In this document: positions 47,155 to 56,882 of the stretch, piece by piece
How positions within the stretch are numbered: position 1 is the stretch's first letter
Layout of the letters: every line of letters begins with the position of its first letter
Assembly (NCBI GenBank): GCA_965112735.1
Contig: OZ218965.1
Location: 372,001 to 436,000, forward strand
DNA: 64,000 nucleotides
Source of the DNA: Phaeosaccion multiseriatum
Taxonomy: Eukaryota; Ochrophyta, other classes
Direction: 5' to 3'
Made by a program: the position numbers and the translations under genes
Notes under the pieces: generated by a model
Databases searched by the model: none
What the model was told of the DNA's origin: nothing
What the model saw: the letters and a program-made list of their open reading frames with translations, nothing else

Positions 47155-49224
47155 ATGGCGGCCCGGGCCAGGCCGCCCTTTTCTCCCATTAACCCCCTCA
47201 CAAAGAGACAGAAAGGAGCCATGAACAGCGATTACGCAGCGGAAGCGCTGAGGCACAAAGAAGTGCTTGAGCGGGGGCTGGAGCAGGGGGTGGAGGTGAG
47301 TGGAAACGTTGGCCGTGGCTCCACAAGTGCTTTTGGAGGATAGACAGCCCACATGCATTCGCTTCTTCCCCCTCGGAGTCAGGGCCTGGCAAGTGCGGGC
47401 GATGTGCTCGCGGCATTGGACAGGATTCCCATGAGCATTGGCATCTTGGCCGAGACGCAGGTGAGTTGAAAGTACGCCCTGTGGGTATCCTGTCCTTGGC
47501 CTTCTTCCTGAAGGGACTTGCACACCCCCACTCTCTCTCGTCGTGTGCGCGTGTGGCCGCAGGTGGGAGCAACCGTTTCGAAACTGCGCAAAGTGGAGGG
47601 CGCTCCCCTTATTGTTAAGCAGGCGAAGACTTTGGTGAAGAAATGGAAGGGTGTAGCGCAAGCTGGAGGTGGGTCTGGGTATCTTTGACGGAGCGCGTGC
47701 ACCATAAAGAACTCTATGCCTCCCCTCCGAAGGAATGACTATTCCCCTCTAATCACTGCTCCCTGCTCTTGCTGCTGCTGCTGCTGCTGCTTCTGCTGGC
47801 TGCAGGGGTGGAAAAGGCTGCAAGCGCCCCTGCTGCTGCTGCTGCTGCTGCTGCCTCAGCTGTGGGGAAGAAAAAGCCGGCGCAGAGCAAGGCTGGGGCC
47901 GTGAAGAAGGCAACACGTGAGTGGTCGTAGGCGAAGGGGGCCTGTACGGTGCAGTGCACATGCGCAGAGGCACTTGCACTACGCTGTGACGCCTTAAAAG
48001 GGACCCATCTTAACGAAGCAACAACTCTCTGCCACGCCTCTCCTCCCTCGCGCTACCCATTCTATCCACTTCCATCCCCTTCCGTCCGTGCCCACGCATC
48101 TGATCCACTGCCATCCCCTCCCCCTCTCTTTACACCCTTTGCCAGCGCCAGTCAAGAAGGCACCGGCTACCGCTGCTCAGAGCCCGGGGGGAGGCGTAGG
48201 AGGCTTGCGGCAGAAGATGCAGGACAAGTTTGCAGATCTCCTCACCCAGACCGACGCCTCGCCTGACCCTTCCTCCGGGGGGCAGACGCCACAGGGCTTG
48301 GCCAGGGCCATCGAAGAGGAGGTAAACAGGACCACGCCCCTGCAAGGAGCCAAGGACGCCTATGTCAACAAGGTATGACGCGCGTGGGGGTTGGCTCTGT
48401 ACCTCCTTGCTTCAACAGTTGGTGCTTCGTCTTGCCCTCTCTCAGATGCGAGAGCTGTCCTTCAACTTGAAGAAGAACGCCGAGCTGCGGACAGGGCTCC
48501 TGTCTGGCGGGCTGTCGGCAGCCAGGCTATGCACCATGACTACCGAGGAGCTCATGTGCTCCACCGACAGAGACGCACTCAAGGCGCAGCACGACGAAGC
48601 ATTCAACGCCGCCCGACTGGTGAGGAGAGGGTGGAGGGGGGGAGATGGGGGCAGAGGGCGGACGGTAGAGAGGGTGGAGGGGATGGGCAAGAGAGAGAAG
48701 AGGGTGGAGGGGATGGCACCTTACAAGAGAGAGAAGAGGGTGGAGGGGATGGGCAAGAGAGAGAAGAGGGTGGAGGGGATGGGCAAGAGAGAGGAGAGGG
48801 TGGAGGGGATGGGCAAGAGAGAGAAGAGGGTGGAGGGGATGGGCAAGAGAGAGGAGAGGGTGGAGGGGATGGGCAAGAGAGAGAAGAGGGTGGAGGGGAT
48901 GGGCAAGAGAGAGGAGAGGGTGGAGGGGATGGGCAAGAGAGAGAAGAGGGTGGAGGGGATGGGTAAGAGAGAGAAGAGGGTGGAGGGCGGACAGGGCGGA
49001 CACCAGACCTCTCAGCTCCCCTCTCGTGTATGCAGGATTGGACGACGAAGAACTTCGACAAGATCCAGGCTGAATGTGGAATAAAGGGGGAAGGCATGTT
49101 CAGATGCATCCGCTGCAAGAGCAAGAAGACAACCTTCGCCGAGAAGCAAATGCGGAGCGGCGACGAGCCGATGAGCTGTTTCATCCAGTGCCACACGTGC
49201 GGGAAGAGGTGGCGGGTGGGGTGA
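47155..49224 (+). CDS. TCEA: Transcription elongation factor TFIIS
   Basis: Seven exons, 47155-47295, 47383-47460, 47563-47668, 47806-47916, 48146-48372, 48446-48619 and 49036-49224, give 341 residues. TFIIS binds arrested RNA polymerase II and stimulates transcript cleavage. Domain I (residues 20-125) is the LW-type helical bundle (LAALDRIPMSIGILAETQVG, VKKWKGVAQAG). An Ala/Lys linker with an eight-Ala run follows. Domain II (about 165-275) has LRQKMQDKFADLL, MRELSFNLKKN and LCTMTTEELM. The C-terminal zinc ribbon has C303, C306, C331 and C334, and the acidic hairpin pair D322-E323 in RSGDEPMS (RSADEPMT is usual). The protein ends WRVG at the normal place. Intron 6 carries a 30-bp minisatellite. 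Confidence 0.97.
48650..48995 (+). repeat. 30-bp minisatellite in TFIIS intron 6
   Basis: About 11 copies of a 30-bp unit GGGTGGAGGGGATGGGCAAG plus a GAGAGAAGA-type end, alternating AAGA and GAGA variants. The period is a multiple of three, so all frames stay open. Confidence 0.95.
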
Positions 49225-49477
49225 GCGAGTCCGGCAGCGAACGACACATTAAGACACTCCGTTATCCGTTATCCGTTAACGAATGGCGTTACTAGCACGC
49301 TGTGCCCAGTCATCAAAGGCAAGGGGGGGCGAAGCTTTAAGGAAAGGCAGACTGAAGCTCTGCCGGCCCCCCGATACCATGCAGCCCGCCCCCGCCCCCC
49401 TTGCCGAGGCCGCGTGGACATTGACAGCCCCGGTCTCCTCGACAGTCGACGCTGTGCACTCAATCAGGCTTAGCAAC

Positions 49478-49602
49478 AGCTTGGTGACAGCTTGGTGACA
49501 GCTTGGTGACAGCTTGGTGACAGCTTGGTGACAGCTTGGTGACAGCTTGGTGACAGCTTGGTGACAGCTTGGTGACAGCTTGGCGACAGCTTGGCGACAG
49601 GA
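49478..49602. repeat. 11-bp tandem repeat GGTGACAGCTT
   Basis: About 11 near-perfect copies; the last two change GGTGAC to GGCGAC. Confidence 0.95.
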
Positions 49603-49659
49603 GGCAGGGGTGGGAGAACTGCGCCCCCCCACTTGGGGAGTGAGGTCGACGCGCAGGGA

Positions 49660-49856
49660 GAGGTGTCAGGACACAGGGAGGGATTTCATCATGACGCAGG
49701 GAGGGGTGTCAGGACGCAGGGAGGGGTGTCAGGACGCAGGGAGGGGTGTCAGGACACAGGGAGGAGTGCCAGGACACAGGGAGGAGTGTCAGGACACAGG
49801 GAGGGGTGTCAGGACACAGGGAGGAGTGTCGGGACACAGGGAGGAGTGCCAGGTCT
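49660..49856. repeat. 20-bp tandem repeat with GTGTCAGGAC core
   Basis: About ten copies of a 20-bp unit, GTGTCAGGACACAGGGAGGG with variants. The core is shared with the 23-bp minisatellite at 28.7-29.15 kb. Confidence 0.93.
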
Positions 49857-50109
49857 TCCTCCCCTTCCCCGAGGACTCCCTAGCGAGGCCACACACGCAC
49901 ACACGCGAGCGGAGCCTCGACACGACGACCCGACGACCCGACGACCCGACGACCCGACCCCGCCCCACTCTCTCTGCAGTTGTTGCATGTGTGTTGGGGG
50001 ATGAGCCGGGCAGCGCCTGAGCTGTGGTGGAGCTATCGGTGGAGAGGAGCAGCCGGGGGCGAGGAGGGGCCCCGCCTCTCGAGAGGACGAGAGGCGGTAT
50101 GAGAGGGGG

Positions 50110-50335
50110 GCAGCGGAGAGGGGCGAGGGACGACGGGCAGAGGAGAAGAGGAGAGGCATGGGATAAGGGGTGCGAATCAGCGGAGGGGCGAGGGACGAGG
50201 GGCAGAGGAGAAGAGGAGAGGCATGGGATAAGGGGTGCGAATCAGCGGAGGGGGACGAGGGACGAGGGGCAGAGGAGAAGAGGAGAGGCATGGTATAAGG
50301 GGTGCGAATCAGCGGAGGGGGGACGCGCTCGGCTT
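50110..50335. repeat. Tandem repeat of about 65-70 bp
   Basis: About three copies of a G-rich unit containing GGGCAGAGGAGAAGAGGAGA and ATAAGGGGTGCGAATCAGCG. Confidence 0.9.
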
Positions 50336-50342
50336 ACGGGGG

Positions 50343-50750
50343 GGTCCAGTCACCGGCTCGGCGCCAAGCTGTTTAGAGAAGAGACACCTTGTGAATCTGT
50401 CGGTCCAGTCACCGGCTCGGCGCCAAGCTGTTTAGAGAAGAGACACCTTGTGAATGTGTCGGTCCAGTCACCGGCTCGGCGCCAAGCTATTTAGAGAAGA
50501 GACACATGTGTCGGTCCAGTCACCGGCTCGGCGCCAAGCTGTTTAGAGAAGAGACACCTTGTGAATGTGTCGGTCCAGTCACCGGCTCGGCGCCAAGCTA
50601 TTTAGAGAAGAGACACCTTGTGAATGTGTCGGTCCAGTCACCGGCTCGGCGCCAAGCTGTTTAGAGAAGAGACACCTTGTGAATCTGTCGGTCCAGTCAC
50701 CGGCTCGGCGCCAAGCTGTTTAGCGAAGAGACACCTTGTGAATCTGTCAG
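50343..50750. repeat. 59-bp tandem repeat
   Basis: Seven head-to-tail copies of a 59-bp unit beginning GGTCCAGTCACCGGCTCGGC and continuing GCCAAGCTGTTTAGAGAAGA. One copy (about 50461-50511) is shortened by an internal deletion. There are no spacers between units. Confidence 0.96.
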
Positions 50751-50900
50751 GAATCTTGCATTGCGACGGCTTTTTCTTTTTCGACACACGTTTCTTCATA
50801 TGCATGTGCCCACCTTTTTGGGGGGTCAGAAACTGCACTAAATGGAAGAGTACTCCTACACTACGAATGCTCTCTTACTACATAAACTACGAACGTTCTT

Positions 50901-51531
50901 TCACGACATGACGAAGATGGGCCGGGCAAGCACATTCTGTACTGCGGCAACCATCTGAGGAGCGTCACAGCGCTTCCCCCCGCTTCCTTCGCCCACCGGC
51001 GTGAAGATCCAACTGCCCTGCTGCGCTCGCCTGAGCACGGCCATGATGAGGCCCTTGGACGGGGTGGCGGGGGAGAGGGAGAAGCCGCACATGACGCCCC
51101 CGGTGGGGTTCCGCAGGTGGCAGTAGGCGTTGGACACGTCACCAAAGCTCCTGTTGTGATTGAAGCAATTCACCTGCCGGGGGAGGGGGATTTGGCGTTT
51201 CAGATTTAGCGTTTCAGCATGAGAGTGGAGTGGAATTTTGCCCTTTCTTCTTTCTTACCACGAAGGTCAGGGACGCCACGTGAGCAGGAACATCCGCCAA
51301 AACGACGGTGATGGACTCGTTGTCGGCCGGGCCAGCCGTGGCGCCTCCCTGTCGTACATTCAAAGGGACGCGGGGGGCGGGGGGGTTTGCTGTACCAGGT
51401 CAGTAGCAGTCGAAAGTAACAAAAAGGAGGGGGGGGGGGGCTTCCTCTCTTCCGCCTCACGAGCCTCACCGTCTGGTTGTCTCCCGAATGGAAGGCTCCC
51501 GATCCTTGCTGCCTCCCAAAGAATACCTGAC

Positions 51532-51611
<80 letters not shown>

Positions 51612-53922
51612 CAGGCAGACAGACAGATAGACAGACAGGTTAGACAAGACAAGGAGAAAGGAGGGGGGCATTGTTGAGGAGTGCTTTGTTTGAGTCCTCC
51701 CACAGCCCAAGCTTCACTGACCTTGTCCACCATGTTGCCATAGTTGTCGAACATGAGGCAGCCAGCGTCCAGATCCACCGTGGATGCTACCGGGGTCCAC
51801 CCAAGACCCATCTGCAGTACGTCAATGACTCCCTGAGAGAGAACGGCCTGCTGCCCCACACTCATGACGTGGTTTTGCCCCACGGCGAGCTGCACCGCGG
51901 GCAGCCCCTGTGAGAAGGCCTCGCGATAGGCCGATCTCTGTACCATGGCGGCAGGGGGGGGCGGGGGCATTGGTGCGCCGCTTTCCTCCCCGTCGGGTGG
52001 GGGCGAGAACTCCTCGGGGTCGTCCACGTCGTTTTCCATACCCATTGTGGCGGTCTGCGCACAGAGGAGGAGGGGCAGGAGGAGCAGGCGCGTGAGGAGG
52101 AAGAGGGATATATATATATAGGGGAGAGGTTGTGATGGTGGGGCAAGGCTCCCAAAAACAAACCTTCCCCATCTCACCTGCAGGGCCTCGTTGTGGAGCG
52201 GGTCAATCACAGATACCCACGTCTGGAGGGAGTAACGGAGCGCGTAAGTATGTGAGTGAGCGCGAGCGTGAGCAGCCTTGTGTATTCCACACCCGTATAT
52301 GGTAGCGTCATATAGTATCTGCTCCACGCATAACCTTCCACGTACCATGCAGGCGAGCCGCAGCTTGCCGGAGAGCTTTTTCTTGAGCATCTCCAGGACA
52401 CTCTCTCCGAAGGTGTGTTGATAGCGGCTGGCCATCTCGGACACCACAATCTAAACGCACACGCACACACACACAGAGAGAGAGAGAGAGAGTGAGAGAG
52501 AGGAAGAGAGAGAGACATGTGAGTTTGGAAGCGCAGCCCAGCCCTGCCAGACCTTGTCATTTCCCCCCAGCATTCGGCAGATTGTCTTGCCGTCGCTGCC
52601 GATCATCTTGGTGCTGGCCTCACGCAGCTTCATGCATCGGAAGTCGATCGGCTCGTACAAACAGGCCAGAAGGCCCCTCTTGAACTGGCCGCTAGTCTCG
52701 CTCTTCACGGCGTGAATCATGGAGTGCGAGTACTTGTTCTCGTAGCAGCTCTTGACGGCCTGCACGTGCTCACGGCTGCTGTTGACGAAGATGCGGATGA
52801 ACTCGCTGGAATCAGTTCCCCACTTGCCCACGCCTGCCGCATGGAGGCTGTCCGCGTCGGCCTCGGCCTGCGCCTCTGTGGTGCCGCCCTCCTCATCCCT
52901 CTCCGCCTTGAGCAGCTCCGTGCACAGCGTCTTCATGTATCCAGACAGCTCGCTGTTCAGGCGGTCCATCACCGGCTGGCCGTAACGCATCTCGTACATT
53001 GTCCTCATGGCGCTGATGCGGGCGTTGTCGCATGGGGCCAGCAGCTCGATGAGCCTCTGAGAGTCCGTGCCAAGGCCGTCACATGCCTGAATGTCAAGGG
53101 GTTCAACGCCACTGATCAGTCCTGAGGGCAGTGCGTGGAGTCCAAGGGAGGGCACCCACTCACTCACTCACTCACTCACTCACTCACTCACTCAACTCAC
53201 CTCCTTCACCATCAGCGCGTCAAACTCATCCTCCTGCATGCAACAGTAGCGGAGGATACGTCGATAGTCGCCCGTCGTCTCCCCGTCGATCTGATCGGCC
53301 AGAGAACGGCCGAAGAGCTCGTGGTACTGGACAGGAAGAGAGAGAGAGAGAGAGAGAGAAATACGCGTCAGCAGCCAGTGAGTGAGCGCGGGTCCTCTAC
53401 GAAAGAACACACACCACACTGCCCTCAGTGCGGATAACACCACCACCACCACCACCACCACCACCACGACCACCACCACCACCACCACCGCCACCACCAC
53501 CACCACCACCGCCACCACCACCACCACCACCACCACCACCACGACCACCACCACCACCACCACGACCACCACGACCACCACCACCACCACCACGACCACC
53601 ACGACCACCACCACCACCACCACCACCACCACCACCACCACCACCACCGACCTTTGCATTGACACCCTTGAGATGTTCCTTGGTCCTCGAACAAACCAAG
53701 GCAATGAGGTCCGCGTCCCTCGTGCCTAACCCCTTGCAAGCAACTTGAATGTCTTTCGCGTCAATCAGCGTGACATACGATCTGAGCAAGCCCCGCTGCC
53801 GCAGCTCCAGCTTGGCCTTCTCGGCGCCGCCCTCACGCATCATGTAGATCTGATCCTCCAGGCCCTTTGGTGCGCAAGGAGGGGGGGGCAGGGGGGGAGC
53901 ACACGGTGAGGTCATCTACTCA

Positions 53923-53975
<53 letters not shown>

Positions 53976-55709
53976 GGTGCCTGCCTGCCTGCCTGCCTGC
54001 CTGTCTGCCCGTCTGTCCCACCCGGCCCCACCGCGCTGCTCACATCGGTCGGGTCTTCCCCCTCCACCCAAAGAGTGGTGGCTTTGAGGAAGTCTCCCTG
54101 GATCATTGTCTCGTTCTTGAGGTGCTCCTGCAGAGTGAGGCCGTACGTCTCGAGGTAGTAAGCCTTCACCGCCACCATGTCCCTGTTGTCCACGCACCCG
54201 AGAAGCCGGCACACACGCTGGAAGGGGAAGGCGGGACAAGAGCGGGGCACAACTGGATTAGATTGCTTGGCCTCCAGTGAAGTGCACACACACATTCACA
54301 CACATTCACACACACCTCAGACACACATTCACACACACCTCAGACACACATTCACACACACACACCTCAGACACACCTCAGACACACATACACACACATT
54401 CACACACACCTCAGACGCACATACACACACACCTCAGACATACTTCAGACACACAAGCACACACACATATCACCACCATCACAAGCTCACCTCCTTGTCC
54501 GTGCCCATGCCTTCGAATGCGCTATGCAAGCTCCCGGCAATGTACGCCTCCCTGCTGGGGAATAGGCAGCCCAGCAGTGCCCGCTTGAGCTTGCCGCTGA
54601 ACTCTTTGTTTATCGCCGTCATGAGCGACATGGACTGCTGTCTCTCATACGCTGCCTTGATGGCTTGAATTTGTGCCCGCGATTCGGTCGAAAGCATCTC
54701 CACGAAGGTCTTCTCGTCCGTCCCGAACTTCCCCACGCCCGCCTTGTACAACGCGCGGGCTTGCTCTTCTGCCCGAGCTTCGTCCACGGTGGTGTCCTCG
54801 CTCTTCGACCCCATGAACTAAGTTGAGTGCGCACGGGTAGGGGGCGGACAGGTGAGAACCAAATCGTGTGGATTTGCGGGTGCAGTTTGTACATGTGGGC
54901 CCCCTCTCGCTTCACCTGAGCCTTACCATGCGCTGCATCAAGTGCTTGAAGTTCTTTGACAGAGTACCGAACTCATCCGAAAGAGTGTCGGATATGCTCT
55001 TGTTGTTTTGCCTCTCCCACAGGATCCGGACGTCAGCGAGGTCGGTATTTGTCATGACGTTGACGATGTCGATGATCGCATCCTCATCTGAGCCAACGCC
55101 CTTGGTTGCGCTGCGAAAGAGAGAGCAGCCCAGTTGGCCGTGGGGCATCAACGCATAGCGTACCATTTTGCCGAAGCTACCGCTCACTTCCTTCTCCACC
55201 CAGGACAACAGGCTTCTGCCATAATCTCTGTGGCAGGCCAAGTCGATCCGCTCCAATTGCTCCTTTGTTCGGCTGCACAGCACCTCCATAAGTCTCGTCT
55301 CGTTGGTCCCCAAACCCTTGAGAGCCTTATTCACGGTTAAGGCATCCCGCTTGGCGATAAAGTTCTGAGAAGCAGGCATACAAAGAAGGGAGAGAGGGGA
55401 GTGAGACGCTCCACGCCTTGGTCGCCTTCATTGCTCCACGGAGAAGGGAAAATCGGAGCACACAAGAGACTGCGCCGCACCTTGAGCTGCTCATTCTCAA
55501 GCGCGAGAGCCAGAACGACCTTGTCCAGTCTTTGCTGCGTGGCAGCGTCGATCTCCTGTGTGTTTTTGGGGACGGAGACGATAAAAGCGTGATTCCGCCG
55601 AACGGTATCAGACACCTGCATCTCTCTCCAACAAAGGAAGTCGGCTGTATTCCCTTGCACTTGCAACACGCACCTGCTCCGTGATGTCGACTGTCTTCTC
55701 CCCCTCCAT
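50901..55709 (-). CDS. Eight-repeat annexin fused to a C-terminal TerD domain
   Basis: Exons are 55709-55674, 55615-55481, 55364-54927, 54817-54491, 54217-54044, 53864-53652, 53326-53201, 53086-52553, 52450-52346, 52222-52178, 52054-51722, 51526-51470, 51348-51259 and 51173-50901, giving 961 residues. Annexin repeats (residues 58-711) bind Ca2+ and acidic membranes. Eight units are seen, four with GxGT-type calcium loops: KGLGTNETRLMEVLCSRTKE, KGVGSDEDAIIDIV, KFGTDEKTFVEML, EGMGTDKERV, KGLGTRDADLIALVCSRTKE, DGLGTDSQRLIELL, KWGTDSSEFIRIF and KMIGSDGKTICRML. A Pro-rich linker (735-750) leads to a TerD domain (about 795-961) with VDLDAGCLMFD (804-814), HSGDNQTG (835-842), ADNESITVVLADVP and WIFTPVGEGSGG. 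TerD domains also bind Ca2+. Every junction is in phase 0. It lies head to head with CHMP1. Confidence 0.92.
51534..51611 (-). repeat. (AGAC)n in annexin-TerD intron
   Basis: About 78 bp of AGAC on the + strand, so CTGT on the sense strand, right next to the acceptor of the 51526 exon. Confidence 0.95.
53160..53195 (-). repeat. (ACTC)n in annexin-TerD intron 7
   Basis: Nine ACTC copies between the 53326-53201 and 53086 exons. Confidence 0.9.
53438..53650 (-). repeat. (ACC)n array in annexin-TerD intron 6
   Basis: About 210 bp of ACC with ACG interruptions (GGT on the sense strand), abutting the donor of the 53864-53652 exon. Confidence 0.95.
53930..54010 (-). repeat. (CA)n and CCTG repeats in annexin-TerD intron 5
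   Basis: A CA run (53932-53972) followed by CCTG tetramers. Confidence 0.9.
54284..54472 (-). repeat. CACACACCTCAGA repeat in annexin-TerD intron 4
   Basis: CA-rich units of about 20-30 bp, each with CCTCAGACACA. Confidence 0.88.
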
Positions 55710-56008
55710 ATTTTCTTTGTCTGTCAGCACACACTTCAAGAAGGGGAAAGGGGAAGTGAAATGTGAGGAAAAAAAATTGTCGCCATTTGTGAATACGCAC
55801 TACCAACACGCGAAGGAATTTGACCGTGGGCCGCAAAAAGGGCAAGAAAAGAGAAGAAACAAACGAAAAACGCTCCTCTTAGCGGGGACAAAGCACACAG
55901 CATTCAAGTAGGAGAGAAGTTCAGAAGGACGGAGGGAGAAGGGCCCGGGGGATTTCAGCTAAGACTGGAAAAGAGGGAAAGAAATTTCTTCGGAAAGTTA
56001 CCCCGGAG
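55710..56008. promoter_or_regulatory. Shared upstream region of annexin-TerD and CHMP1
   Basis: 299 bp between divergent start codons; A/G-rich on the + strand (GAAAAAAAATTG, AGAAACAAACGAAAAACG). No motif can be named. Confidence 0.5.
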
Positions 56009-56838
56009 ATGGGAAACTCTAACAGCCTTCAGGAGCAGCTGATAACGCTGCGACTGACGTCCAAGCAACTGTCTAGAGGGTCGAAGAAATGTGAAAAGAA
56101 TGAGTCCCAGGCCAAGGTAAGAGGGAAGTTGCGGAGGGCGAAGTTTTGTGATGTTGCGCCTTTCAGAAAGTATACAATAGCTCTTGTGGTTGATGTATAA
56201 GAATGCACGCTTGCCTTCCCCCCACAGGCCAAGCTTCGAGACGCCATCAAGAAGGGGAACAAAGAGGGGGCGCATATCTACGCGCAGAACGCCATCCGGG
56301 AGAAAAACCAGGCTCTAAATTGCTTGCGGATGAGCTCTCGGATAGACGCGGTGGCGAGTCGTGTGGAGACGGCGGTGCGCATGAAGGACATCAACAAGAG
56401 CATGGTGGGGGTAGTCAAGGGCATGGACGTGGCGCTCAAGAGCATGGACGTGGAACAGATCAGCAAGGTAGGTGTGCGTGCCTGAGTGTGTGCGTGTTGA
56501 CACCACAACAAGAGTCGTGAAGCCTGTGACGAACGTTCATGCCCTTGCTGCCCTCGGCTCCGCAGGTGATGGACAAGTTTGAGCAGCAGTTCGAGGACCT
56601 GGACGTCCGGAGTGGCTATATGGAGAACGCGATGGGCAACTCAGCTGCTGCAGCGACTCCGCAGGGAGAAGTTGACAACTTGATAATGATGGTGGCCGAC
56701 GAGGCGGGGCTGGAGCTGGGAGAAGAGTTTGAAAGCGCGGGAGCAGTCTCGGCAAAGGTGCCCAAGCCCGCAAAGGCGGAGGAGGAGGAGGCCCCGAGCG
56801 AAGACCTGGCCAGTCGGCTGGCGGCGCTACGGAAATAG
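56009..56838 (+). CDS. CHMP1: CHMP1 / Vps46 ESCRT-III subunit
   Basis: Exons 56009-56116, 56228-56467 and 56566-56838 encode 206 residues, close to the usual 196-204. CHMP1 recruits the Vps4 ATPase to ESCRT-III filaments in multivesicular body formation, abscission and membrane repair. The basic N-terminal helices LRLTSKQLSRGSKKCEKNES and IYAQNAIREKNQALNCLRMS, with SRIDAVASRVETA, are family-typical. The C-terminus DLASRLAALRK fits an MIT-interacting motif. MGNSNS at the N-terminus could be myristoylated (Gly2, Ser6). The stop lies 44 bp from the convergent TM9SF stop. Confidence 0.95.
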
Positions 56839-56882
56839 ATAGGACCGGAATGAATAGAAGTTAAGGGCGTTGTATTTACGTG

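Larger units (their letters stand above)
49225..50900. other. Repeat-filled convergent spacer, no gene
   Basis: The 1.68 kb between the TFIIS and annexin-TerD stop codons contains four different tandem arrays (separate entries) and no reading frame with recognisable protein character. It is by far the longest convergent spacer in the window. Confidence 0.8.

Noticed and set aside
50343-50750. CRISPR-like repeat array
   Set aside because: The 59-bp units are contiguous with no unique spacers, and the host is a eukaryote.
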